Of a DNA stretch of 64,000 bases, positions 39,704 through 48,310 are shown piece after piece (within the stretch, counting starts at the first letter, position 1; every line of letters starts with the position of its first letter). The stretch lies in the NCBI GenBank assembly GCA_028820935.1, contig JAPPHZ010000018.1, forward strand, positions 1-64,000, in the 5' to 3' direction. A model generated the notes under the pieces. The model saw only the letters and a list, made by a program, of their open reading frames with translations, made no database searches and was not told the origin of the DNA. The position numbers were made by a program, and so were the translations under genes. Source of the stretch: a bacterium (GTDB taxonomy: Bacteria; Actinomycetota; Acidimicrobiia; Spongiisociales; Spongiisociaceae).

Positions 39704-41188
39704 GTGGTATTCACCACGATCGTGGGGGCGGCCCGCGCCCTGCGGAACGGATCGGTCACCTCGGTCGGGCTGGTCGAACAGGTCCTGGAACGCACCTCGA
39801 TGGTCGAGGCCCAACTCCACGCTTACCTGACCCTCGATTCGCACGGGCTGAGGGAAGCGGCCGCCCGGGCCGACAAGGAGCTGGCAGGGGGGCAGGATCG
39901 CGGCCCGCTCCACGGTATCCCGATCGCGGTCAAGGACAACATGACCACCCGGCACATGGAGACCACCGCCGGTTCGAGGATCCTGTCCGGCTACATCCCC
40001 CCGTACGATGCCACGGCAATCCGGCGCCTCCGGGATGCGGGCGCGCTGATCGCGGGCAAGACCAACCTCGACGAGTTCGCCATGGGGTCTTCCACGGAGA
40101 ACTCCGCCTTCGGTCCCACCCGTAACCCCTGGAACACCGACCGGGTCCCGGGCGGTTCGTCGGGCGGCAGCGCGGCGGCGGTCGCGGCCGGGATGGCCCT
40201 GGGCGGCCTGGGTTCCGACACGGGCGGTTCGATCCGCCAACCCGCCTCTCTGTGCGGAGTGGTCGGGGCCAAACCAACCTACGGCGCGGTCAGCCGCTAC
40301 GGGCTGATCGCCTTCGCCTCCTCGCTCGACCAGATCGGTCCCATTGCTCACCGCGTTGAGGATGCCGCCCTCCTGCTCGATGCGATCTGCGGCCATGACC
40401 CCCTTGACTCCACCTCGTATCCCGGCGCGATCGAGCCGTCCCGGGCCCGGCTGGACGGGGGCCTGGACGGGCTCCGGGTGGGTGTGGCCCGCCGGTTGGG
40501 CGGCGCCGATGCCGTGGAGCCCGATGTGGAGGCGGCATTCGACCGTACGCTGGCGGCCATGGAGGGGGCCGGCGCCGTAACCGTCGAGGTCGATCTTCCC
40601 TCCACGGAGCAGGGGCTTTCCGCCTACTACCTGGTCGCACCCGCCGAGTGCTCCGCCAACCTGGCCCGCTTCGACGGGGTTCGGTACGGACTTAGGGTCG
40701 GCGGCGCCACCACCGAGCAGATGATGTCCCGCTCCCGCGCCGACGGGTTCGGCCCCGAGGTCACCCGCCGCGTGCTGCTGGGCACCTTCGCCCTATCGGC
40801 CGGTTACCACGAGGCGTTCTACGGCCAGGCCCAGAAGGTGCGCACACTGATCCGCCAGGACTTCGCCCGCGCCTACCGGCAGTGCGACGTGCTGGTCTCA
40901 CCCACCAGCGCCACCACCGCCTTCCCGCTGGGCGACCGGACCGAGGATCCGCTGTCCATGTACGTGAGCGACGTCTTCACCATCCCGTCCAATCTGGCCG
41001 GGCATCCCGCCATCAGCGTCCCCATCGGCCTGGACCGCCACGATCTGCCCATCGGGTTCCAGGTGATGGCCCCCGCCCTGGAGGAGGCGGTCATGTTCCA
41101 GGTGGCCGCGGCGGTGGAGTCCCTCGCCGGTTTCGACACCACCGTTCCGTTCGATCCCGCATACGGACTGAGAGGCGGGGTCCGTTGA
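39704..41188 (+). CDS. gatA: Asp/Glu-tRNA amidotransferase subunit A
   Basis: GatA is the glutaminase of the complex, releasing ammonia to amidate mischarged Glu-tRNA-Gln or Asp-tRNA-Asn. The 494-residue amidase-signature enzyme shows the Ser-cisSer-Lys triad: VKDNM (Lys near 80), GGSSGGSAAAVAAG, and GSDTGGSIRQPA with the nucleophile Ser. The start is GTG with GGAGG about 10 nt upstream, overlapping the gatC end region. The stop overlaps gatB (TTGA). Confidence 0.95.
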   Translation: MVFTTIVGAARALRNGSVTSVGLVEQVLERTSMVEAQLHAYLTLDSHGLREAAARADKELAGGQDRGPLHGIPIAVKDNMTTRHMETTAGSRILSGYIPPYDATAIRRLRDAGALIAGKTNLDEFAMGSSTENSAFGPTRNPWNTDRVPGGSSGGSAAAVAAGMALGGLGSDTGGSIRQPASLCGVVGAKPTYGAVSRYGLIAFASSLDQIGPIAHRVEDAALLLDAICGHDPLDSTSYPGAIEPSRARLDGGLDGLRVGVARRLGGADAVEPDVEAAFDRTLAAMEGAGAVTVEVDLPSTEQGLSAYYLVAPAECSANLARFDGVRYGLRVGGATTEQMMSRSRADGFGPEVTRRVLLGTFALSAGYHEAFYGQAQKVRTLIRQDFARAYRQCDVLVSPTSATTAFPLGDRTEDPLSMYVSDVFTIPSNLAGHPAISVPIGLDRHDLPIGFQVMAPALEEAVMFQVAAAVESLAGFDTTVPFDPAYGLRGGVR

Positions 41189-42633
41189 CCTGGGAAGCGG
41201 TGATCGGCCTGGAGACCCACGTGGAGCTGTCCACGGCGTCGAAGATGTTCTGCGGCTGCCCCGCCCGGTTCGACGCCGAGCCCAACACCAACGTCTGCCC
41301 GGTCTGCCTGGGATTGCCGGGTGCGTTGCCCGTGCCGAACCGGGAGGCGATCAACCGGATCATGCAGATCGGTCTGGCGCTGAACTGTTCGGTGAACCGG
41401 CGGCCGGTTTTCCACCGCAAGAACTACTTCTACGCCGACCTGCCGAAGAACTACCAGATCTCCCAGTTCGACCTGCCCGTCTGCGTGGACGGGTACCTCG
41501 AGCTGGGCGGGGACCATCCCGCCCGGATCGGTATCGAGCGGGTCCACCAGGAAGAGGACACCGGCAAGAGCACCCACCGGGGCGGCGACGGGAGGATCAG
41601 CGCGGCCGAGTACTCGTTGCTCGATTTCAACCGTTCCGGCGTGCCGCTGGTCGAGATCGTGACCCGTCCTGACATCCGGTCTGCCCCCCAGGCCAGGACC
41701 TACGCGCAGGAGCTCAGGTTGCTGGTGGAGGCCCTCGGGGTGTCCGACGCCCGGCTGGAGGAGGGGTCGATCCGCTTCGACGCCAATGTCTCGGTGCGTG
41801 CGGGACCCCGGGCGCCCCTCGGCACGAAGGTGGAAATCAAGAACATGAACTCGTTCCGGTCGCTGGAGCGGGCCGTCTCGTACGAGATAGAGCGCCAGAC
41901 CTCTCGCCTGTCGAGCGGGCAAAGGATCATCATGGAGACCCGCCACTGGGACGAGGAGGCCGGCGTCACCAGGGGAGGGCGGATCAAGGAGGGCAGCTCG
42001 GACTACCGCTACTTCCCCGATCCCGACCTGGTGCCGATGGAGATCGACCGTGACTGGGAAGAGGGGATGGCGGCGTTGTTGCCGGAACTGCCGAGCGTCC
42101 GGCGGGTGCGGTACGAGGAGATGGGTATTGACGCCGTCCAAGCGGCCATCCTGGTGGGAGCCGATACCGGCCTGTCCCAGCTGTTCGAGGACGCCGTGGA
42201 AGCCGGGGCCGGTGCTACTCAGGCCGCCAACTGGGTGACCGGTGAGGTCGTGGCGTCCCTGAGGAAGGCGGGCATCCCGTCGGTGGGAGGGTCGTTCCTG
42301 ACCGGGTCGTCGCTGGCCGAGCTGCTGGGCATGATCCGGCAGGGGTCCCTGTCCGGCTCGGCCGCGAGGGAGGTGCTGGCAGGAGTGATGGCAGGGGAGG
42401 GTGCTCCGGCTGTAGTGGCAGCCGCCCGCGATCTGTTGCAGATCTCCGAAAGCGGCTTGCTGGAGTCGGTTGTCGACGAGCTGATCGCGGCGAACCCTGA
42501 CGAGTTCGCCCGCCTCAGGGATGGCGAACGCAAGCTGGTCGGATTCTTCGTGGGCCAGGTGATGCGCAAGACCCGGGGAAAAGCCGACCCGAAACTGGCC
42601 GGAAGCCTCATCACCGAACGAGCAGGACTCTGA
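41185..42633 (+). CDS. gatB: Asp/Glu-tRNA amidotransferase subunit B
   Basis: GatB binds the mischarged tRNA and activates its side chain with ATP. The 482-residue product has VIGLETHVEL, CPVCLGLPGALPV, FHRKNYFYADLPKNYQISQ, IERVHQEEDTGKS, DFNRSGVPLVEIV and a C-terminal YqeY-like helical tail. The start is TTG 41185, overlapping the gatA stop; a frame reaching back to 40882 reads inside gatA and is rejected. With GltX and tRNA-Gln in the window, indirect Gln-tRNA synthesis is the expected role. Confidence 0.94.
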   Translation: MTWEAVIGLETHVELSTASKMFCGCPARFDAEPNTNVCPVCLGLPGALPVPNREAINRIMQIGLALNCSVNRRPVFHRKNYFYADLPKNYQISQFDLPVCVDGYLELGGDHPARIGIERVHQEEDTGKSTHRGGDGRISAAEYSLLDFNRSGVPLVEIVTRPDIRSAPQARTYAQELRLLVEALGVSDARLEEGSIRFDANVSVRAGPRAPLGTKVEIKNMNSFRSLERAVSYEIERQTSRLSSGQRIIMETRHWDEEAGVTRGGRIKEGSSDYRYFPDPDLVPMEIDRDWEEGMAALLPELPSVRRVRYEEMGIDAVQAAILVGADTGLSQLFEDAVEAGAGATQAANWVTGEVVASLRKAGIPSVGGSFLTGSSLAELLGMIRQGSLSGSAAREVLAGVMAGEGAPAVVAAARDLLQISESGLLESVVDELIAANPDEFARLRDGERKLVGFFVGQVMRKTRGKADPKLAGSLITERAGL

Positions 42634-42708
42634 CCGCTACGCCCAGTGGACGGAATCCGGCTAACGCGGGCCGCCACCCATGCGCGCCTCGCGTAAGGTC
42701 CTTCGTGG

Positions 42709-43158
42709 TCAACCCGTGAGACCCTGAACGATCCAGGCCGCCCCGAGACCCCACAAGCCCGCTACCACGTCGTCCGCGGTGATCCCCAGCCCGCCCGGCA
42801 GAGTCTCGGCCCTCCGCACGAGCGGGAACCGTTTGGTGATGTCGGCAACCCGGAACACCGCGAATCCCACCAGAGCCGGCCCGAGAGACACCCCGATGGT
42901 GGCGATGAACGTCCCGGCTGCCTCGTCTACTACGACCCATGCCGGATCTCCCTCGTCGGCGAAGTACCCGCTCGCCCACACCGAGAGCGCGCACACCGCC
43001 ACGGCTGCCACAAGCTGGATCCCCCAGCCCACCCGGCCGAGGAGGAGAGCCGGCACCAGAGCGGCCAGGGCGCCCACCGTCCCGGCGCCCTCGTCAGCCC
43101 CCCGGAGCCGGCGCGGGATGAATCCGCACCCGAGCCACGACGCTACGACCCTAGCCAT
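42709..43158 (-). CDS. pgpA: Phosphatidylglycerophosphatase A
   Basis: PgpA dephosphorylates phosphatidylglycerophosphate to make phosphatidylglycerol. The 149-residue membrane protein has several hydrophobic helices and the conserved WVVVDEAAGTFIA, FRVADITKRFP and PGGLGITADDVVAG motifs with their acidic residues. The ATG at 43158 has no clear Shine-Dalgarno. It is transcribed toward gatB and convergent with it. Confidence 0.88.
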   Translation of the reverse strand: MARVVASWLGCGFIPRRLRGADEGAGTVGALAALVPALLLGRVGWGIQLVAAVAVCALSVWASGYFADEGDPAWVVVDEAAGTFIATIGVSLGPALVGFAVFRVADITKRFPLVRRAETLPGGLGITADDVVAGLWGLGAAWIVQGLTG

Positions 43159-43216
43159 GGACAGCAGAGTAGATGTGGGCGCCCCCTGCCCTGCCCTAGC
43201 GATTCGATGGCCGGGG

Positions 43217-43939
43217 TCACGAGCCGGTGGTCTGGTTGCGCCGCATGCGCATGTTCAGCATCTCGACCAGCACGGCGAACCCCATGGCCGAGTAGATATA
43301 GCCCTTGGGGAGATGGGCGCCTCCGCCCTCGGCGACCAGAGAGACGCCGATGAGCAGGAGGAAGGCCAGCGCCAGCATCCGGATGGTCGGATGCTCGTTG
43401 ACGATCCGCATGACCGGGCTCGACATCCACATCATCACGCCGACCGCTATGAGAACTGCCGCGACCATGACCCCGATCCGGTCGGCCATACCGACGGCGG
43501 TGATCACCGAATCCAGACTGAATACGACGTCCAGCAACGCGATCTGGCCCAACACCCCTTTGAAGGTGGCGGCGGTCCGCTTAGCCCTCCCGTCGTGGCG
43601 CGATCCCGGATAGAGCTGTTCGTGTATCTCGATCACGGCCTTGCCCAGGAGGAACAGGCCGCCGCCCAGGAGGATGAGGTCCCGCCCCGAAACGCTGTGG
43701 TTGAAGACGGAGAACAGCGGCGCGGTGAGGCCGATAACCCAGTTGATGGCGAACAGGAGCACCACCCGCATGCCAGCGGCCATTGCCAGGCCCACCTTCC
43801 ACACCCGGTCCCGGGACGCGGCAGGCAGCTTGTTGGCCATCAGCGAGATGAACACCAGGTTGTCCACGCCGAGCACGATCTCGAGGGCCGTAAGGGCCAC
43901 GAGGGACACCCAGATATCGGGCGAGAGCAGGCTACTCAC
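43217..43939 (-). CDS. TerC-family integral membrane protein
   Basis: The 240-residue product has about seven membrane helices and the TerC signatures LEIVLGVDNLVFIS and LLDVVFSLDSVITAVGM, with conserved acidic residues inside helices. TerC/Alx/MeeF proteins export Mn2+ and help metallate secreted enzymes. Start GTG 43939. It is divergent from ilvE across a 134-bp shared upstream region and probably followed by pgpA as a separate unit. Confidence 0.9.
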   Translation of the reverse strand: MSSLLSPDIWVSLVALTALEIVLGVDNLVFISLMANKLPAASRDRVWKVGLAMAAGMRVVLLFAINWVIGLTAPLFSVFNHSVSGRDLILLGGGLFLLGKAVIEIHEQLYPGSRHDGRAKRTAATFKGVLGQIALLDVVFSLDSVITAVGMADRIGVMVAAVLIAVGVMMWMSSPVMRIVNEHPTIRMLALAFLLLIGVSLVAEGGGAHLPKGYIYSAMGFAVLVEMLNMRMRRNQTTGS

Positions 43940-44060
43940 GAACGCAATGCATCAGGACAAGCCAGCAGGATACCGTGCGGGCGGTCCGGAGACCCCGACC
44001 CGTCCGGTCCGGCCACTCGGAACATCGAGCAGTTCCGGGTTCCTCTGTCTGCGGGGGTTC

Positions 44061-44066
44061 TATCAT
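44061..44066 (+). promoter_or_regulatory. -10 box TATCAT, leaderless start of ilvE
   Basis: TATCAT ends exactly 7 nt before the ATG at 44074. An in-frame ATG at 44065 overlaps the box, so 44074 is the better start. Confidence 0.55.
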
Positions 44067-44073
44067 GGTGTTC

Positions 44074-44985
44074 ATGGATACGGCAAGATACATATGGATG
44101 GATGGTCGGATAGTTGACTTCGAGGATGCCACCGTCCATGTCCTGACCCACGCATTGCATTACGGCACGGGTGTCTTCGAAGGCATCCGAGCGTACGAAG
44201 CAGTGGGCGGTACGGCCGGTTTCCGGCTTACCGACCACATGAAACGTCTGGCCCGTTCCGCCAAGTCGTACCGCATGGAACTCGGGTACACGGTGGACGA
44301 GATGGTCGGGGCCGCCAAGGAGGTAGTCCGGGCCAACGAGTTCTCATCCGCCTACATCCGCCCGATCGTCTTCCTCGGTCTCGGCGCTCTCGGTCTGGAT
44401 CCTCGCAACGCCCAGGTTCAGGTGGCGATCATCACATGGCAGTGGGGCGCCTACCTCGGCGAGGAGGGCGTTCTCAACGGGATACGGGTGAAGGTGTCCT
44501 CATGGCGTCGCTTCTCCCATGAGGCCTTCCCGAACGCCAAGGCGACCGGGACCTATATCAACTCGATCCTGGCCAAGCGGGAGGCGGTGACGGACGGCTA
44601 CGACGAGGCCCTGATGCTCAATTCGGAGGGTTCGATCTCCGAGGGCTCGGGCGAGAACCTGTTCGTGATCCGCGACGGCGTCATCTACACGCCCCCGCTG
44701 TCGGCCGGGTGTCTCGACGGCATCACCCGCAACTCGGTGATGACGCTCCTCCGCGACGACGGGTACGAGGTGGTGGAGAAGGTGATCCACCGCTCCGACC
44801 TGTATTACTGCGACGAACTGTTCATGACGGGGACCGCGGCCGAGGTGACGCCGGTCCGCGAGGTCGACAATCGTACGGTCGGTTCGGGCCGTCCCGGCCC
44901 GGTGACCAGGCGGGCGCAGGAGATCTACGCCGACGCCTACACCGGGAAACTGGATGAATACACCGACTGGCTCGACTACATCTAG
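44074..44985 (+). CDS. ilvE: Branched-chain amino-acid aminotransferase
   Basis: IlvE interconverts Leu/Ile/Val with their 2-oxo acids. The fold-type IV PLP enzyme, 303 residues from ATG 44074, has HALHYGTGVFEGIRAY, NAKATGTYINSILAK with the PLP Lys, EALMLNSEGSISEGSGENLF and TGTAAEVTPVREV. The start choice rests on the TATCAT box. The stop TAG (44983-44985) is part of the CTAG at the left edge of MITE copy C, just as aroE ends at copy B. Confidence 0.93.
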   Translation: MDTARYIWMDGRIVDFEDATVHVLTHALHYGTGVFEGIRAYEAVGGTAGFRLTDHMKRLARSAKSYRMELGYTVDEMVGAAKEVVRANEFSSAYIRPIVFLGLGALGLDPRNAQVQVAIITWQWGAYLGEEGVLNGIRVKVSSWRRFSHEAFPNAKATGTYINSILAKREAVTDGYDEALMLNSEGSISEGSGENLFVIRDGVIYTPPLSAGCLDGITRNSVMTLLRDDGYEVVEKVIHRSDLYYCDELFMTGTAAEVTPVREVDNRTVGSGRPGPVTRRAQEIYADAYTGKLDEYTDWLDYI

Positions 44986-45148
44986 TGGCCTGTCTGCGAA
45001 ATAACTCAGCGTGGTCTGGCGGTCATCGGCGTCCCGTCGCGGCGTTCCGCTTCCTTGACGTACCGCTGCGGGTTGCCTTCGTCAGCGGGCGTTGCGAGGA
45101 ACACCGCGGCCGACGCCATAACACACCGCCATTCCACAGACCCACTAG
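44982..45148 (+). mobile_element. MITE-like repeat, copy C
   Basis: It is flanked by CTAG at 44982-44985 and 45145-45148. The left terminal repeat is TGGCCTGTCTG (one change from copy B), and the right repeat is shortened to CAGACCCA. The core aligns with the other copies. It provides the ilvE stop codon and sits 6 bp before the next gene's ATG, so that gene must be transcribed through it or from a promoter inside it. Confidence 0.85.
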
Positions 45149-45153
45149 TCCTG

Positions 45154-45669
45154 ATGGGTAGGCAACCGAACATCCGCCTGCGGGCTGCCGAGCGACCGGT
45201 GGAAGACCTCGAACGGGCCCCGGAGCGACGCTGGAGCCCGACCCGTCCCGGCGAGATCACATCTCCTGCCGACACTCCTTCCGGGGGGTCGTTCGGACGC
45301 CCGGGCCCGGACACGGGCTGGGGACTGCGGATGATCAGAGTGGCCTCGTTCGACCGGGGCCGGAGGCCCAGAGATCTGGAGAGCTTGCTTTCCGCCTTGG
45401 TGGGCGCCCGGGCGTCCCGGGCTCGCCGGGGGCCTACTCACCAGGACGTGGAGGTTGCGCTGTCTCTGGTGGGGTTGCACGATGGCTATGCCCGGACGGG
45501 CGGGGCCCCGGCAGGGCTCGCCGAGGTGAGAGAGCGCTGGCTGGACGAGCTGGCGCACGATCCCTGGCCGGGACGCTCGGCGCTCGCGTCTGTCCCCGCC
45601 GATCTTCTCATGGACGAGCCGCGCCGGATACGGGCCCGTCTCCGGGCTGACCCTTCCCTGGTCGCCTGA
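45154..45669 (+). CDS. Conserved-looking protein of unknown function
   Basis: The 171-residue product from ATG 45154 has no membrane helix. A Pro/Arg-rich N-terminus (about 1-50) precedes a compact helical, charged region (about 50-170) with TGWGLRMIRVASFDRGR, ALSLVGLHDGYAR and RARLRADPSLV. I do not recognise it. Codon usage is GC-rich like its neighbours. Codons upstream to 45055 read through the MITE and are excluded. A hairpin follows at 45673-45709. Confidence 0.5.
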   Translation: MGRQPNIRLRAAERPVEDLERAPERRWSPTRPGEITSPADTPSGGSFGRPGPDTGWGLRMIRVASFDRGRRPRDLESLLSALVGARASRARRGPTHQDVEVALSLVGLHDGYARTGGAPAGLAEVRERWLDELAHDPWPGRSALASVPADLLMDEPRRIRARLRADPSLVA

Positions 45670-46073
45670 CCGGCCGGACGAGGGTGCCAGGTTGTTCCTG
45701 CCGTCCGGCGCCGGTCCGCCCGCGTCATGAGGGACGCCGGCCCGCCACGGCCTGATCTCTCTCCGGGCCCACCGATCGAGGGCGCGCGAACCGCCGCCGT
45801 CGGTGGCTTCGCCGGTGGCTCCGCCGGGCCCTCCCCCACCGCCACCTTTCGTGGGATGAGAGCGCGCTCCGCCGGGCCGGGCCTCGGGGCCCGCTCTCGA
45901 TGTTCGATAACCCCTCGGGCGGCCGGGCTGACGTCGGAGCTCGAAACCGCCGGGTATTTGGTGATCTCCAACATGGCGCGAGCCTGTGACAGATTCCGCC
46001 CCGTCACCCCGAGAACGCGAAAAAACCTTCGCCGAGGGCCTCGACCGGCGCGTGCGCCAGCGACGGTGCGACG
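45670..46073. other. Gene-free stretch with three GC-rich hairpins
   Basis: GCCGGACG (45673-45680) pairs with CGTCCGGC (45702-45709). GGTGGC/GGTGG blocks near 45803-45820 face CCACCGCCACC near 45835-45846. GAGAGCG (45858-45864) pairs with CGCTCTC (45892-45898). None has a U-run, so simple terminators are doubtful. A 116-codon frame from 45727 is low-complexity and unsupported. The stretch precedes the FAH-gltX unit. Confidence 0.5.
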
Positions 46074-46835
46074 GTGAAGATCGTCCGCATGCAGACCCCG
46101 GAGGGCATCCGCTACGGCGCCGTCGAGCCGGAGGGGATCCGCATCCACGATGGGACTCCATTCGTGGCCTGGCAGCCAACCGAGGTGGTGGTCGACTTCC
46201 GCGAGGCCCGCCTCCTGTCGCCGGTGTTCCCGACCAAGGTGATCGGCGTCGCCGCCAACTACACCTCCGGCCCGGACGACGTCGGCGGCGTGTTCCCGGA
46301 GAGGCCGAGCCTGTTCATGAAGCCCTCCACGTCGGTCATCGGCCCGGGCCAGGCGATCGTGCTGCCTGCCCTGTCCGGCCAGGTCCACCACGGAGCAGCC
46401 GTAGCCGTGGTTATCGGCAAGGTGGCCCGCAAGGTGGCCGTAGAGGATGCCTCCTCGGTGGTGCTCGGCTACACCGCCGGTAACGACATCACAGCCCAGG
46501 ATCTTCTCCGCGAGGAGGGGCAGCCGGTTCGGGCCAAGAGCTTCGACTCGTTCTGCCCGCTCGGGCCGGCCATCGAAACCGAATACGATCCTTTGGAGGA
46601 CTTCTCACTCGAGTGCCACGTGAACGGCGTCTTGCGGCAGGGAACATCGATCAACGACATGATCTTCGGGGTGGCTGAGCTGATCTCCTTCGTGACCTCC
46701 GTGATGACCCTGCTGCCCGGTGACGTGATCCTCACCGGTACCCCTCCGGGCGCGGGGCCGGTCAAGAACGGCGATGTGGTGGAGGTGTCGCTCGAGGGAG
46801 TGGGCGCCCTCACCAATCCGGTGGTGTCCGAGTGA
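46074..46835 (+). CDS. Fumarylacetoacetate hydrolase-family protein
   Basis: The 253-residue product is a metal-dependent FAH-fold enzyme. It has the short N-terminal domain, then VIGVAANY, PSLFMKP.TSVIGPG, HHGAAVAVVIG (family has E in HxExE; here His-His-Gly-Ala), GYTAGNDITAQDL, and ELISFVTSVMTLLPGDVILTGTPPG. The replacement in the HxExE-like stretch (HHGAAVAVV) may weaken metal binding and is worth noting. Substrates could be acylpyruvates or related 2-oxo acids. Start GTG 46074; stop overlaps gltX (GTGA). Confidence 0.85.
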   Translation: MKIVRMQTPEGIRYGAVEPEGIRIHDGTPFVAWQPTEVVVDFREARLLSPVFPTKVIGVAANYTSGPDDVGGVFPERPSLFMKPSTSVIGPGQAIVLPALSGQVHHGAAVAVVIGKVARKVAVEDASSVVLGYTAGNDITAQDLLREEGQPVRAKSFDSFCPLGPAIETEYDPLEDFSLECHVNGVLRQGTSINDMIFGVAELISFVTSVMTLLPGDVILTGTPPGAGPVKNGDVVEVSLEGVGALTNPVVSE

Positions 46836-48307
46836 GCGGCCATCGCCGGGTCCGGGTCCGCATCGCCCCGTCGCCGACCGGCTACCTCCATGTCGGCAAC
46901 GTGCGGGCGGCCCTGTTCAACTGGCTGTTCGCGCGCCGCCATGGCGGTGTCTTCATCATCCGCATCGATGACACCGACCGGGCCCGGTCCGACGACCACT
47001 ACATAGCGGACATCGTCTCCGGGTTCCGCTGGCTGGGTCTGGACTGGGACGAGGGTGTGGAGGTGGGAGGGCCGCACGGTACCTATCGCCAGTCCGACCG
47101 CTTCGATCGCTACCGGGCAGTGGCCGACCAACTGATCGACATGGGACGCGCCTACCACGACTTCCGGTCGGCGGAGGAGATGGAGGACCTGCGGGCCCGG
47201 GCCCGGGCGGAGAGGAAGCCCCCCGGCTATTACGTGCGGCGTCCGCCCGGCAGCGACCCGGACACGGCCCGCCGGCGCCTCTGGGACGGGGAGAGGGCGG
47301 TGGTTCGATTCTCCAATCCGGGCCGGGCGGTGGGGTTCACGGACGTGGTCCGGGGCGAGGTGCTGTTCGAGGCGGACGCGATCGACGACTTCGTGATCCT
47401 GCGCTCCGACGGCTCCCCGACCTACCACCTGGCGTCCACCGTCGATGACATCGACTACGGGATCACGCATGTGGCCCGGGGGGAGGACCTGCTTTCCTCC
47501 ACTCCCAAGCACATCCTGATCACGGAGGCACTCGGCGGGGAGCGGCCCGTCTATGCCCATCTCCCGCTGCTGTTCGGTCCTGACGGGCGGAAGCTGTCGA
47601 AGCGGCACGGCGATACATCCCTACGCGCCTACCGGGACGGCGGGTACCTGCCGGAGGCGGTGTTCAACTACATGGGCCTGCTGGGCTGGTCGCTCGATCC
47701 GGACAACGAGGTCTTCGGCCGCGAGGAGGCGATCGCCGCCTTCGATCTGGCGGATGTACAGAAGAGCCCGGCCGTGTTCGACCCCGACAAGCTGGGTTGG
47801 ATGAACGGCGTGTACATGCGGTCGATGGCCACGCGACGCTTCACCGATCTGGCGGTAGCTTCGGTCGAGGAAGACCTGGGGCGCGACCTGGATGGTAACG
47901 AGCGGAGCCGCCTGGCCGGACTGGCGCCCCTCATACAGGAGCGGGCCAAGCTGACCACCGATGTCGGTCCGGCGGCGCGCTTCCTGTTCTCGGACATCAC
48001 CTATGACGAGAAGGCCTGGCGGAAGGTGATGAAGTCCGATGCCCGGCGAGCTCTGGCCGCCGCCCTCAGGATGCTGGACGGTGTCGGGAGCTGGACCGCC
48101 GGAGACATCGAGAGGGCCCTGCGGGAGATGCTGGTCGCCGAGAGCCTCAACCCCCGCAAGGGCTGGCAGCCGATCAGGGTGGCGATCACGGGTTCCAACA
48201 TCTCGCCACCCCTGTTCGAGAGCCTGGAGGCTCTCCCCAGGGAGGTGGCCCTTGCCCGGATCACCGCAGCCATCGCACGCCTCGACCTGCCGGCCGGCGC
48301 CGACTAG
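46832..48307 (+). CDS. gltX: Glutamyl-tRNA synthetase
   Basis: GluRS, class I, 491 residues. It has the HIGH-type motif in PSPTGYLHVGNVRAALFNW, IRIDDTDRARS, HLASTVDDIDYGITHVARGED and KLSKRHGD, with a helical anticodon-binding domain at the C-terminus. The start is GTG 46832, overlapping the FAH gene. Because the window has gatCAB and a tRNA-Gln, this enzyme is probably non-discriminating and also makes Glu-tRNA-Gln. Its stop lies in an unoccupied CTAG. Confidence 0.95.
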   Translation: MSGHRRVRVRIAPSPTGYLHVGNVRAALFNWLFARRHGGVFIIRIDDTDRARSDDHYIADIVSGFRWLGLDWDEGVEVGGPHGTYRQSDRFDRYRAVADQLIDMGRAYHDFRSAEEMEDLRARARAERKPPGYYVRRPPGSDPDTARRRLWDGERAVVRFSNPGRAVGFTDVVRGEVLFEADAIDDFVILRSDGSPTYHLASTVDDIDYGITHVARGEDLLSSTPKHILITEALGGERPVYAHLPLLFGPDGRKLSKRHGDTSLRAYRDGGYLPEAVFNYMGLLGWSLDPDNEVFGREEAIAAFDLADVQKSPAVFDPDKLGWMNGVYMRSMATRRFTDLAVASVEEDLGRDLDGNERSRLAGLAPLIQERAKLTTDVGPAARFLFSDITYDEKAWRKVMKSDARRALAAALRMLDGVGSWTAGDIERALREMLVAESLNPRKGWQPIRVAITGSNISPPLFESLEALPREVALARITAAIARLDLPAGAD

Positions 48308-48310
48308 AAA

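Noticed and set aside
40882-41184. N-terminal extension of gatB
   Set aside because: It reads out of frame within gatA; GatB homology begins at TTG 41185.
45055-45153. Start within MITE copy C for the gene at 45154
   Set aside because: The 33 codons are repeat sequence also seen at other loci; ATG 45154 lies just after the element.
45727-46077. 116-codon frame upstream of the FAH gene
   Set aside because: Pro/Arg/Gly-rich, no ribosome-binding site, overlaps hairpins, no recognisable domain.
46832-48307. Glutaminyl-tRNA synthetase instead of GluRS
   Set aside because: Length, the HVGN/KLSKRHG motifs and the helical C-terminal domain fit bacterial GltX; the beta-barrel anticodon domain of GlnRS is absent.
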